DNA from: Candidatus Peregrinibacteria bacterium
GTDB taxonomy: Bacteria; Patescibacteriota; Gracilibacteria; Peribacterales; Peribacteraceae
Direction of reading: 5' to 3'
Assembly: GCA_016196295.1 (NCBI GenBank)
Contig: JACPYA010000022.1
Location: 1-33,864 of the forward strand
Length of the DNA: 33,864 nt
Made by a program: the position numbers and the translations under genes. Position 1 is the first letter of the stretch; every line of letters begins with the position of its first letter. This document shows positions 1 through 7,765 of this stretch, in pieces. The notes under the pieces are model-generated. The model was not told the DNA's origin and did not search any database. It saw nothing but the letters and a program-made list of their open reading frames with translations.

Positions 1-68
1 ACCTGGTCTCGTCGGCTTAGAACCTTAGCGTATCCCGTTTGGATGGATTCGCCCATGTAAAGAGTGTA

Positions 69-3000
69 TCACTCTTCCACCATGATTTTCACTTCATCCT
101 CCTGCGAGTTGCCGTTTGAGTCTGTGGCTACCGCTCGAATCGTATGCGGGCCCGGAGACGTGACAAGCGGATACCGGAGTTCGAAGGGTTCCTTCGGCTT
201 CGTCGTGAGGAGGATGTCATCCAGGAAGAACTGCACGTGCTTGATGCCTCCCACGTCATCGGCCTCCGCAATGATGGTGATTTCTTCTCCCTTCCGCAGG
301 GTGTAACCCTGCGTTGGCGATATCAGGTCGATACGGGGACCACTCTCATCTTTCCCGAACATGAATGTCACTTCGTCCGTCGCTTGATTGAAGTACTCAT
401 CGACGAGCGTTACCTTCAGCCGATGCGTTCCTTCTTCCTTGATGGAGCGGGGGATACGGATGAAGCCTCGGAAAGGCGCTTCCACCCAACGATCGACGAC
501 TTTGCCGTCTACTTCGAAGATGACTTCCTCGATGCCGGAGCCGACGTCCCACCCGATCTCCGGTTGGAATGACGGGTAGCTCACCGTGTCGCCGGCGTTG
601 GGATACTCGATCGAGACCTCCGGCTTTTCGAGTCGTCCCGGCGTCAGCGCGAGCGTGCATTCCTCCGTGGGGGCGACGGGGAGCGGCAGGACCGAACCGC
701 TGTGGTCGGGTGCGGCGTTCCACTTCACCATCTCTTTCGCCGCCCATTCATTCACGCCCTGCTGCCACAGCGGCCAGCGATCGGCCGCGATGCTGCGCGG
801 CAACCAGAAGCTCGCCGTTTCCTGCGCTTCGATGGGGCACTCGCCGGAAGCGAGGAGCCCCGTCACTTTATCGACGGTCAGCTGCACGCAGGCAGGGTCA
901 CTGTCCTTCGGCGCGCGCTCCGCGAGGAAGATGTCCGCGCGGCGAAGATCCACCGGCGTGCATTCGGTGGGGAGTTCGCCCGAGAGGAGCGACACCTGCG
1001 GATGCACGATGCCTTCCGGCACCGGGAATTCCGTCCGCACATTTTCCATCTTCTTGTGAGCGCTGACCATGAAGTCCTTCCAGATCGGCGCCGCGACCGT
1101 GAGGCCGTCTGCTTTTTCGTAGAGCGAGGTGCTGTCGGCATTGCCCACCCATACGCCCGCGACGAGCATCGGCGTGTAGCCGATGGTCCAGACGTTGTCC
1201 GGCTTCCGGAGCTCGCAGACGCCGTCTTTCTCATTTCGCTCCAGACATTTGTTGCTCGTGCCGGTCTTCGCAGCCGTCTGGAAGCCGGGGACGGAGAGAA
1301 CTTGCTTCCAAAATTCCTGCGGCCTTGCATTCACGTCACTCAAGATGGATGTGAGCTCGTAGGCGATGCGCGGGTCCAGCACTTCTTCCTCTTGCTGCGT
1401 TTCTGTCTTCTCGTCCGTGAAGAGGAGCGCGCCGTTTCTATTCTTGATTTTCTTGATCGCGAGGACCGGCTTCACCTTGCCGCCGCTTGCGAGCGTGCCA
1501 TAGCCCTGCACCATCTCCAGGAGCGGCGTCTCGCCGGCGCCCAGTGCAAGCGGCCAGCCGTAGTCAAATGTTCCGCGTTCTTGGATCAGCTCCTGCTTCC
1601 TGCGGATCGGCGTCGGCGCTCCCATGCGAGCCGTGAGATCCAAAATCGGGTCTTCTCCTCCCGCGAGGAAGAATGCTTTGATGGCGGGGATGTTCCTGGA
1701 GGCACCCAGGGCTTTGCGAATATTCACGATGCCCCAGAATGTTCCGTCGTAATTCTGCGGCTCATCTTCGCCGAACTTCGTCGGCACGTCATGGACGATA
1801 GTCGCGGGCCCGTAGCCCTCTGTGAAGGCCGTCGCGTACACGAAGGGCTTGAAGCTGCTGCCCGGGGCGCGCGGAGCCTGGGCCATATCTACTTTTCCGC
1901 CGTGGTCTTCGTCGCTGTAGTCGGCATTGCCGATGTACGCGCGGATTTCCCGCGTTTTCGGGTCCAGCGCCACGAGCGCGATGTTGTTCGCGCCGAAGCG
2001 GTTCAGCATGTCCTCCTTGTGGAAATTCACGGCCTTCTCCGCCGCTTGCTGAATCTCCCAGTCGAGCGTCGTCTCGATCGTGAGGCCGCCGCGCTCGAGG
2101 ATCCCTTCCTCCGCGGTCTCGCTGTACATGGTCTCCACTTGCTCGCGCACCCAGAGGACGAAGTGCGGCGCGCGGATGTTTTCGCGCGCGGGTTGGAACG
2201 TGACGGTCTCGAGTTCCTGGAGAGCCTTCAGACGATCTTCCTCTTGTATCAACCCTTGGTCCTGCATGTTGCGAAGCACCTGGTCCGATCGTCCTCCGAC
2301 GTAGACCATGGTGCTGCCGGTTCCGACGTGATTGCCAAGGAGCCCGATGGTGACTTGGTCCTCCGGAATGTCGTCTGCGGTTTCAATATCGCCGCTCACG
2401 ATATCCTCCAGGACGGTCGCATCGACGGTCGTGCGGACGTGGTTCCCGTACGGGCTCAAGTAGGTCGGCCGCTGCGGGAGCGCCGCAAGCACCACCGATT
2501 GCGCGAGCGTGAGATCTTTCGCCGGGATGCCAAAGTACTTCTTGCTCGCTTGCTCGACTCCGTACGCGTTCTGTCCAAAAGGAATCCAATTCAAGTAAAG
2601 CTCCAGGATTTGGTCCTTGGTATAGGCCGTCTCCAACTTGCAGCCGAGGATCAGTTCCTTCAACTTGCGATTGAGCAGGTTGCTCTGCTTCAGGTTCAGC
2701 GCGTTGCGCGCGAGCTGGCGGGTGAGCGTCGAGGCGCCTCCGCTCTGGCCGAACCGGAAGAATACGCGGCCGATGGCGCGCCAGTCGATGCACCCGCGAT
2801 CGTAGAATCGTTCATCTTCGATCGCGATGATCGCTTGTTTCATGTGTTCGGGGATCAGTTCTCCGGGGATCAGCGTGCGGTCCTCCTCCGCGAAGAGACG
2901 GTAGAGCTCCACGCCGTTTCGATCCGTAATGACAGAGCTCTGGGATGGAGCGGAGACGAGGTTTTTTGGATCGCTGATGTCCGGGAGGGTGAACCAAATG

Positions 3001-3290
3001 AACGCGAGATAGAGGATACCGGCGCCAAAGACCGCTCCTGCAAGCCTCAAGATCAGTCCTTTCGCGCCTACTCTTTCATAGAGATTGCGGCCCCAGGCAA
3101 CCAGCACCGCCGCTCTCCCCGCAGGGTTACGCGTGTTCAAGCGCAGACGGACGAGGAGGCCTCCGGAAGATTTCTTCGCAAACCACGTTTTGGGATTCCA
3201 CGCGCGTGAAATCTTTTTTGGTTCCTCGCGCGGAAATGCGCGAGCACGCACATCGGAAAGCGTCCGGATACGGAAACCGTGGTGAGTCAC
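69..3290 (-). CDS. Class A penicillin-binding protein (transglycosylase/transpeptidase) with C-terminal Ig-like repeats
   Basis: Bifunctional peptidoglycan synthase of 1073 residues. It polymerises lipid II and cross-links the stem peptides at the outer face of the membrane. A basic cytoplasmic segment (residues 1-78) precedes one membrane helix (about 79-101). The GT51 domain carries IEDERFYDRG with the catalytic Glu near 158, and GGASTLTRQLARN near 184-195. The transpeptidase shows the SxxK motif SSFK (478-481), SRN (531-533) and KTGTS (675-679), so all three catalytic motifs are intact. About 190 C-terminal residues form two bacterial Ig-like modules (FEVDGKVVDRW and FFLDDILL strands), as in PBP1C/1A relatives from Gram-positive-like envelopes. 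The start is GTG at 3290. A TAGACT box ends 10 bases upstream, so any leader would be very short. The gene is divergent from the pilin-like gene. Family assignment is very secure; the exact 1A/1C subclass is not. Confidence 0.95.
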   Translation of the reverse strand: MTHHGFRIRTLSDVRARAFPREEPKKISRAWNPKTWFAKKSSGGLLVRLRLNTRNPAGRAAVLVAWGRNLYERVGAKGLILRLAGAVFGAGILYLAFIWFTLPDISDPKNLVSAPSQSSVITDRNGVELYRLFAEEDRTLIPGELIPEHMKQAIIAIEDERFYDRGCIDWRAIGRVFFRFGQSGGASTLTRQLARNALNLKQSNLLNRKLKELILGCKLETAYTKDQILELYLNWIPFGQNAYGVEQASKKYFGIPAKDLTLAQSVVLAALPQRPTYLSPYGNHVRTTVDATVLEDIVSGDIETADDIPEDQVTIGLLGNHVGTGSTMVYVGGRSDQVLRNMQDQGLIQEEDRLKALQELETVTFQPARENIRAPHFVLWVREQVETMYSETAEEGILERGGLTIETTLDWEIQQAAEKAVNFHKEDMLNRFGANNIALVALDPKTREIRAYIGNADYSDEDHGGKVDMAQAPRAPGSSFKPFVYATAFTEGYGPATIVHDVPTKFGEDEPQNYDGTFWGIVNIRKALGASRNIPAIKAFFLAGGEDPILDLTARMGAPTPIRRKQELIQERGTFDYGWPLALGAGETPLLEMVQGYGTLASGGKVKPVLAIKKIKNRNGALLFTDEKTETQQEEEVLDPRIAYELTSILSDVNARPQEFWKQVLSVPGFQTAAKTGTSNKCLERNEKDGVCELRKPDNVWTIGYTPMLVAGVWVGNADSTSLYEKADGLTVAAPIWKDFMVSAHKKMENVRTEFPVPEGIVHPQVSLLSGELPTECTPVDLRRADIFLAERAPKDSDPACVQLTVDKVTGLLASGECPIEAQETASFWLPRSIAADRWPLWQQGVNEWAAKEMVKWNAAPDHSGSVLPLPVAPTEECTLALTPGRLEKPEVSIEYPNAGDTVSYPSFQPEIGWDVGSGIEEVIFEVDGKVVDRWVEAPFRGFIRIPRSIKEEGTHRLKVTLVDEYFNQATDEVTFMFGKDESGPRIDLISPTQGYTLRKGEEITIIAEADDVGGIKHVQFFLDDILLTTKPKEPFELRYPLVTSPGPHTIRAVATDSNGNSQEDEVKIMVEE

Positions 3291-3311
3291 AGGAGTGAAA
3301 AGTCTAGGTCT

Positions 3312-3323
3312 CCTCTATAGAGG
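3312..3323. promoter_or_regulatory. 12-bp perfect palindrome upstream of the PBP gene
   Basis: CCTCTATAGAGG is a perfect dyad 22-33 bases upstream of the PBP start codon, just upstream of the putative TAGACT -10 box (minus strand). It could be an operator for the divergent PBP/pilin-like region or part of a small hairpin. Only the symmetry is seen; no regulator is implied. Confidence 0.3.
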
Positions 3324-3436
3324 GAGCAATAGTGAAAGCCTGCGGATTGCGGCCATGGAAAGCGCCAAAATCACGCTCCTTCGATTGTGCTGCATCCAAG
3401 CCGCGTTCAGCCGTTTCCCGAACCATTTTTTCATGC

Positions 3437-3442
3437 TATAAT
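3437..3442 (+). promoter_or_regulatory. Consensus -10 box (TATAAT, extended TG) for a leaderless pilin-like gene
   Basis: TATAAT preceded by TGC forms an extended -10. Only six bases separate it from the ATG at 3449, so transcription should start at or next to the start codon. No Shine-Dalgarno sequence can fit. This box decides the start over an upstream in-frame codon at 3332. Confidence 0.75.
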
Positions 3443-3448
3443 AATGTG

Positions 3449-3787
3449 ATGACCTTGAAGCGACTGTCACGGCTCCTGTGCACCCTGGGAGGGGTGCTGA
3501 CGCCGGCAACGGCATTCGCTCTGCAAAACCGATCGCTCACGGTCGATCTGGGCGCGAATGTGAAGTTTTCGACAGTCTTTGGGAATGCGGTCTCCGCTCT
3601 CGCGGGGCTGGCCGGCACCTTCTGCGGCGTGCTCTTTCTGATCGGCGCTTTCCTGATGGTGATCTCCCGCGGCAAGGACGATCAGTTGCAAAAAGGCAAG
3701 GATCTTATGATCCAGTCTCTGATCGGTTTGGCCGTGGTCCTGGGGGCGTACGCCATCATCCGCACACTTTTCGCGGTTCTTTATTGA
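3449..3787 (+). CDS. Small two-helix membrane protein, TrbC/VirB2 pilin-like
   Basis: Protein of 112 residues. The N-terminal signal-like segment ends near ATAFALQ, and two hydrophobic helices follow: VSALAGLAGTFCGVLFLIGAFLMVI and SLIGLAVVLGAYAIIRTLFAVLY. They are joined by a short charged loop (SRGKDDQLQKGKD). This helix-loop-helix layout, with a Lys-rich loop and a GAYAI-type second helix, matches the TrbC/VirB2-like pilins that are common in CPR genomes near type IV pilus or secretion genes. No secretion ATPase is nearby, so the partner machinery is unknown. The start was chosen from the -10 box six bases upstream; the longer frame to 3332 has no protein-like sequence. The TPR gene follows 47 bases downstream. 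Confidence 0.75.
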   Translation: MTLKRLSRLLCTLGGVLTPATAFALQNRSLTVDLGANVKFSTVFGNAVSALAGLAGTFCGVLFLIGAFLMVISRGKDDQLQKGKDLMIQSLIGLAVVLGAYAIIRTLFAVLY

Positions 3788-3834
3788 AGTCGTGGAAAAA
3801 GACGTCATACTTCGTTAGAATCTATGATTCCTCT

Positions 3835-4458
3835 ATGTTGAGCGACCCACCTCTCTCCGACGTCCTCGAACGCCTCGAACGGGCGGAGCAGCTCAAGCTG
3901 AACGGTGCACATCAGGAAGCCCTCGTCATTTTGGAGGAGCTCCTCTTGGAAGACCCCGAGAATGTCTCGGCCTTGGAGGAGATCGCGGACAACGAACTGA
4001 GTCTCGGCCGTTTTGATCGTGCGGAGACCGCGGCGCGCCGAGCGATCTTGCTCGATGCGGAGAGTTACACCGGTCACTACATCCTCGGGTTCCTCCACTC
4101 GCGCGGCGAAGACTGGACATCCGCCAGCACGTCACTGCGCAAGGCAAATGCCCTCAAGCCCAACAACGCGGAGATCCTCCGCTGCCTCGGCTGGGCGCTC
4201 TTCAGCGGCGGACAGCGCGCGCAGGGGATCGTGACGCTGGAACGAGCGCTCAACCTGGATGCAGAGAGCACGCTCGTCCTCTGTGATCTGGGCGTTGCTT
4301 ACTTGCAGGCGCAGAACTTTCCGAAGGCGAAGACGCTCTTCCTCCACGCACTCAACCTCGAGCCCAATAACCAGCGCGCGCAGGAATGTCTGCAGGCGGT
4401 CGAACGACTCGCCAAATTGGCGCAGGATATCAAACCGAGGGAAAAAGCACGTAAATAG
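3835..4458 (+). CDS. Tetratricopeptide-repeat protein
   Basis: Soluble protein of 207 residues built of about five tandem 34-residue TPR units. Typical pairs are visible: ALVILEELLLEDPENVSALEEIADNELSLGRFDRAET, then GHYILGFLHSRGEDWTSA, ILRCLGWALFSGGQRAQG, LCDLGVAYLQAQNFPKA, each with the Gly/Ala and Pro positions of TPR helices. No signal peptide or catalytic domain is present, so it is probably a protein-protein interaction scaffold. The start is ATG at 3835; a TAGAAT box at 3816-3821 implies a leader of about six bases. It follows the pilin-like gene and precedes the FtsX-like gene on the same strand. The partner is unknown. Confidence 0.88.
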   Translation: MLSDPPLSDVLERLERAEQLKLNGAHQEALVILEELLLEDPENVSALEEIADNELSLGRFDRAETAARRAILLDAESYTGHYILGFLHSRGEDWTSASTSLRKANALKPNNAEILRCLGWALFSGGQRAQGIVTLERALNLDAESTLVLCDLGVAYLQAQNFPKAKTLFLHALNLEPNNQRAQECLQAVERLAKLAQDIKPREKARK

Positions 4459-4515
4459 AATATGAGAGATTAGTGATTAGAATATTAGGTCACTGGCGCT
4501 CGTGCCGGGTTTCTT

Positions 4516-4521
4516 TATACT
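4516..4521 (+). promoter_or_regulatory. -10 box (TATACT) for the leaderless FtsX-like gene
   Basis: TATACT differs from consensus at one base and ends seven bases before the ATG at 4529. This supports a leaderless start at 4529 over an in-frame GTG at 4502, which lies upstream of the box. Confidence 0.65.
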
Positions 4522-4528
4522 GAACTCC

Positions 4529-5485
4529 ATGGACAGTCTCACTCTCCTCCGCCATGATCGGTCGCGACCGACGTGGCTCCGGAGCCTGCGGGCAGGATGG
4601 AGACAGTGGCGGCAGGGGATGACGGCGGTGTCCGTCGCGTCCCTGACGGGGAGCCTGCTGCTCATTCAGTTGATTCTCGTTTTAATTTTGTCGGTGCTGT
4701 GGGTGGAGCAAACACTTCTCGGCAAGAGCGTGATCCGCTTGGAACTCCTTGCGAGCGCTTCCGCGCAAGACGTGCAGGAGCTCTTCAGCGAACTCTCCCA
4801 TCGTCCTTTCATCGCCGATGCGTCGCTCGTGACGGCGGAACAAGCGTTTGAACAGGAGCGCGCACGCAGCAGCGCGCTCACGCAGTTCGTCGAAGCGTAT
4901 GAACTGCAAAATCCCTTTTCCGATCGTATCGACGTCCTTCTTGCGACCCCTTCTTCTCGCGATGCGCTCTACGCATTCCTCCGCTCGGACAGGTGGAAGA
5001 CGGTGCTGAACCCCGCGTTTCTCACGGGTCTCTCGCAGGAAGGGGAACAAGCAGGTCGGTCGCTGCAACTCGCGTGGATCGCGCGCTTCGTGTCCGCGGG
5101 ATTTCTCGTGGTCTCGTGTATGGCTCTCCTCTTCCTGTTGCTCGACATGATGAAGAGGCGCCTCGCGCTGCGACGCAACGAAGTCGTCGTCTCGGAACTC
5201 GCCGGAGGAAGCCCGCATTCAGTGGCCGTTCCCTTCGCCGTGGAACTCACGATCATGCTCCTCCTCGCCCTGGTCCTCAGCATCCTTATGCTTTCCGCGC
5301 TCACCTCTGCCGCCACGTTCCTCCTTGCAGACAGCGCCTCCACCATGGGGCAACTCCTCGGGACGCTGCGGGAGTCCCTGCCGAGTCTCTTGCTGCTTGA
5401 ATTCATGTTCGCACCTCTTATTGGATTGCTGGTTTCTTTGTCGGCACTGAGGTTGCACCGTGCAAACACACGATCCACCTTTTAA
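4529..5485 (+). CDS. FtsX-like permease subunit (orphan)
   Basis: Integral membrane protein of 318 residues with FtsX topology. There is a cytoplasmic N-terminus, one helix (about 36-60), an extracellular domain of about 130 residues, and three C-terminal helices (around 188-212, 235-265 and 280-305). The external domain contains NPFSDRIDVLLATPS, resembling the NP(L/F)P-type motif of FtsX ectodomains. In the family, FtsX pairs with the ATPase FtsE and controls peptidoglycan hydrolases at division. FtsE is not adjacent here, so the partner must be encoded elsewhere. The start is set by the TATACT box. MacB-like permeases are an alternative, but the ectodomain is too short for them. Confidence 0.75.
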   Translation: MDSLTLLRHDRSRPTWLRSLRAGWRQWRQGMTAVSVASLTGSLLLIQLILVLILSVLWVEQTLLGKSVIRLELLASASAQDVQELFSELSHRPFIADASLVTAEQAFEQERARSSALTQFVEAYELQNPFSDRIDVLLATPSSRDALYAFLRSDRWKTVLNPAFLTGLSQEGEQAGRSLQLAWIARFVSAGFLVVSCMALLFLLLDMMKRRLALRRNEVVVSELAGGSPHSVAVPFAVELTIMLLLALVLSILMLSALTSAATFLLADSASTMGQLLGTLRESLPSLLLLEFMFAPLIGLLVSLSALRLHRANTRSTF

Positions 5486-5490
5486 GAATT

Positions 5491-5580
5491 GTTACATAGC
5501 TACATTGTCATATTGTTACAGTAATTTCGTCAGCGTTTGCTGCTGGCTTTGCTAGCAATGTAACAATGTGACCATGTAAC
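5491..5580. repeat. Long imperfect inverted repeat upstream of recO
   Basis: The left arm at 5491-5515 (GTTACATAGCTACATTG...) and the right arm at 5556-5580 (...CAATGTGACCATGTAAC) pair over 25 bases with about five mismatches around a 40-base loop. The right arm ends nine bases before the recO start codon. It could form a terminator-like hairpin after the FtsX-like gene or a cruciform controlling recO. No T-run follows it. Confidence 0.7.
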
Positions 5581-5588
5581 TTATTCCT

Positions 5589-6218
5589 ATGCATCCGTTC
5601 CTCTTGGAAGCAGTGATCCTCAAGGTGATGGACATCGGAGAGGCCGATCGTTTTTGCATTCTCCTCACGCGCGAGCGCGGGCGGATGGCCGTCCGGGCGA
5701 AAGCCGTGCGAAAGCTCCAGAGCAGGATGGGCGGCACGCTCCTGCCTCTTCGGCATGTGCGGGTGCATGCGAAAGAATGGTCGGGAGGATTCCTCGTGAC
5801 GTCTGCCGTGCCCGTCTCCGAATCGCATGCACGCGATCTAGGCTCTTTCAGTCAGGCAGAGCAGGGGATGGAGCTCCTCCTGGGGCTTCTGGAAGATGGC
5901 GAGCCGCTGCCGGAGGTCTTCGACCTCACCGTGGAGCTCTTGGCCCATCGCGCTGTGGATCGAGTAGTCATGCTTGGATTCATCCTTCGACTGCTGCACT
6001 TGCTTGGGTTTCTGCCAGAAAGCAGTAATGATCATTTATTTTCCGGGCTGTCGGATGCGGAGCGCACATTTGTCGATCACTGCCGTGCGGGGATGACACT
6101 TTCGGCTTTATCCCTCGATCGGCCGGATCTCCTGGAGCGCACGGCGAAGATTCTCCTGGCGGATCAGTTGCGTAGTCCGTTGAAAGTGCCGGGGGTGGCG
6201 GCCGCAATTATTCGATAA
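5589..6218 (+). CDS. recO: DNA repair protein RecO
   Basis: RecO helps RecR load RecA onto single-stranded DNA in recombinational repair. The 209-residue protein has the N-terminal OB-fold pattern (EAVILKVMDIGEADRFCILLTRERGRMAVRAKAVRK), which closely follows the RecO signature of a G/E-DR turn and a basic KGVRK-like strand. A helical C-terminal domain follows (residues 85-209: LLLGLLEDGEPLPEVFDLTVELL, FILRLLHLLGFLP). It is slightly shorter than E. coli RecO (about 240), and no zinc cysteines are present. The ATG at 5589 follows a large inverted repeat, and a weak TAACTT box ends six bases upstream. The gene is convergent with the VanW-family gene. Confidence 0.9.
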   Translation: MHPFLLEAVILKVMDIGEADRFCILLTRERGRMAVRAKAVRKLQSRMGGTLLPLRHVRVHAKEWSGGFLVTSAVPVSESHARDLGSFSQAEQGMELLLGLLEDGEPLPEVFDLTVELLAHRAVDRVVMLGFILRLLHLLGFLPESSNDHLFSGLSDAERTFVDHCRAGMTLSALSLDRPDLLERTAKILLADQLRSPLKVPGVAAAIIR

Positions 6219-6294
6219 ATCAGAGCGGGGTTACTACCCCGCGGATTATTTGAATTTTTAAAATAATCCGCAGGCAGGTATGCCTGCTCTGATT
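6218..6294. repeat. Cloverleaf-like palindromic element between convergent genes
   Basis: The outer stem AATCAGAGC (6218-6226) pairs with GCTCTGATT (6286-6294). Inside it are three separate hairpins: GGGGT/ACCCC (6227-6240), GCGGATTATTT/AAATAATCCGC (6241-6271) and CAGGCA/TGCCTG (6271-6286). The element starts at the recO stop codon, and the next gene is convergent. It probably acts as a bidirectional terminator. The third hairpin shares GGCARGTATGCC with the terminator at 25319-25344, so both belong to one repeat family. Confidence 0.8.
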
Positions 6295-6331
6295 ATCGGA
6301 ATGTGAGTACAGCACTGCAGGTCCTCATCAG

Positions 6332-7624
6332 CTACGTTGAAGGCAATTCCACCCTCCGAGTGCGGCGTCGGGGATTGTCGTCCGGGATTTCCTCGAGCGG
6401 CGGCTCCGGGGCGATGCCTGTTTGGAAGAGGAGGCCGCGCGCTTCGTAGGCTGAGAAGATCCGTTCCTCCGTCATCTCACCCTCGGGCGGCTTTACCGTG
6501 CGGAACCAGAGCGCTTTCACGCCGGGGTGTTGATCGCTCGCTTTGCGACGTTCGCCCGGCGGGATCTCCGTCGTGAACTCTTCGCGGTCGGGAGGCGGCT
6601 CCCGGAAATCCCAGAGGTATGGCCCCATGACCTCCGTCTGACGCGCGTCCTTCGTTCCATAGTAGATGAAGTACGCCTTGTTTCCGGTGACATGCGTTTG
6701 AATGAGGAGCGCGCTCGGCCCGTCATTCGCGAACTTCATGTCGGTATGCGGCGGATAGATGGTCGCGTCCGTGCCCTGGGGACCATAGTAGGAGACCGCG
6801 AAGCTGTGATTACGACGGTTCACGATGGGAAACCCGTGCTCCCAGATGCCGCGGTAAGCCGTGGTGCTCACCTGGCAGAGACCGCCGCCGTACTCCGGCA
6901 GCGTGTGCTCGCCCATGATGACGAGCTCTTTCCAGTAGCCCGTGGTTCCATCGACTTTGCCGAGGATTTTGTTGAAGGAAAATGTCTCGCCCTGCGGGAT
7001 CACCGCTCCATTGAACTTGCTCATGCCGACGCCGATGTTGTGGCGGCGAGGCAGCGGCGAGCCGGAAAAATCGGACTCGCCCACCGTCACGACCTCTTTG
7101 ATGCCGAGTGCGGAGAGTTCGCGGTCTTCCACGATGATCGTAGGTTGGATCTCTTCGATCGGGATCTCGATGTCCGTCACGCCCGCTTCGCTCCCCGCGA
7201 TCACAAGATCCACGAGGTCCTCCATGTCCACCGACCGTCCGAGCATCCCGACGCCGTCGAAGATGATCGTGCCGCTTCCGGATCTCTTGATCGTGACGCT
7301 CCCTGCATCCCGGTGGAGCGGCTTGCCTATGACTTTTTGCAATGTTTCAGCGATTGCCCTGCGATTCCATCCTTGCAGTTGCGATCGAACGATCCCGGGT
7401 GGCAGTGGCGGGACCGTGTCGCCATCCACGCGCAGCGCTGCCGCCGGCTTCACGGGGCGACCGTTGTAGCTCCACGTTTCGGCGAGCTCTCTCCATGCGG
7501 GATAGTGGTCCGCGTCGATCGTGAAGATGTGGTGGTCGAGACGGAGAGTCAGGGGTTGGTATGCAGCGTCCGCTTTCGTTGGAAAGAGTCCGAGGAGCCC
7601 GAGAAGTCCGATGATTGGGAACAT
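6332..7624 (-). CDS. VanW family protein, exported
   Basis: Protein of 430 residues with an N-terminal signal peptide (MFPIIGLLGLLGLFPTKADA, cleavage before AYQP). The central VanW domain shows GVGMSKFNGAVIPQGETFSFNKILG, the hallmark EYGGGLCQVSTTAYR, and RRNHSFAVSYYGPQGTDATIYPPHTDMKF. An N-terminal putative peptidoglycan-binding (YoaR-like) part precedes it. VanW proteins occur in some glycopeptide-resistance clusters, but their biochemical role is not established; an envelope role is likely. I chose the ATG at 7624 because the signal peptide begins there; an upstream in-frame ATG at 7687 would put charged residues in front of it. A TATGAT box lies 18 bases upstream. The last 60 residues are Pro/Glu/Arg rich. 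Confidence 0.88.
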   Translation of the reverse strand: MFPIIGLLGLLGLFPTKADAAYQPLTLRLDHHIFTIDADHYPAWRELAETWSYNGRPVKPAAALRVDGDTVPPLPPGIVRSQLQGWNRRAIAETLQKVIGKPLHRDAGSVTIKRSGSGTIIFDGVGMLGRSVDMEDLVDLVIAGSEAGVTDIEIPIEEIQPTIIVEDRELSALGIKEVVTVGESDFSGSPLPRRHNIGVGMSKFNGAVIPQGETFSFNKILGKVDGTTGYWKELVIMGEHTLPEYGGGLCQVSTTAYRGIWEHGFPIVNRRNHSFAVSYYGPQGTDATIYPPHTDMKFANDGPSALLIQTHVTGNKAYFIYYGTKDARQTEVMGPYLWDFREPPPDREEFTTEIPPGERRKASDQHPGVKALWFRTVKPPEGEMTEERIFSAYEARGLLFQTGIAPEPPLEEIPDDNPRRRTRRVELPST

Positions 7625-7654
7625 GCCGCGAATCACGGCAACATCATAGGCAAA

Positions 7655-7765
7655 AATTCGAAGAACCAAATCCGAAATTCGAAACAAATTCGAAGCACAA
7701 ATGTTTTACTATGCACAAATGTTTTACTATTGTTTCGGATTTCGAAATTCGAATTTCGTGCTTTT
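7655..7765. repeat. AT-rich inverted repeat with an 18-bp tandem duplication
   Basis: Repeated CGAAATTCGAA and AAATCCGAAA words occur in both orientations around two head-to-tail copies of GCACAAATGTTTTACTAT (7695-7712 and 7713-7730). A related repeat with the same AAATCCGAAATTCGAAGCAC words lies at 12257-12362. The left part sits upstream of the VanW gene, and the right part encodes the last residues of the RNase H gene. Confidence 0.75.

Noticed and set aside
702-3209. Very long open frame on the plus strand opposite the penicillin-binding protein gene
   Set aside because: It is a compositional shadow of a GC-rich gene. Its translation shows no domain, while the minus strand has all PBP catalytic motifs.
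7655-7765. CRISPR-like array at the tandem 18-bp repeat
   Set aside because: Only two adjacent copies without spacers, and no cas genes in the window.
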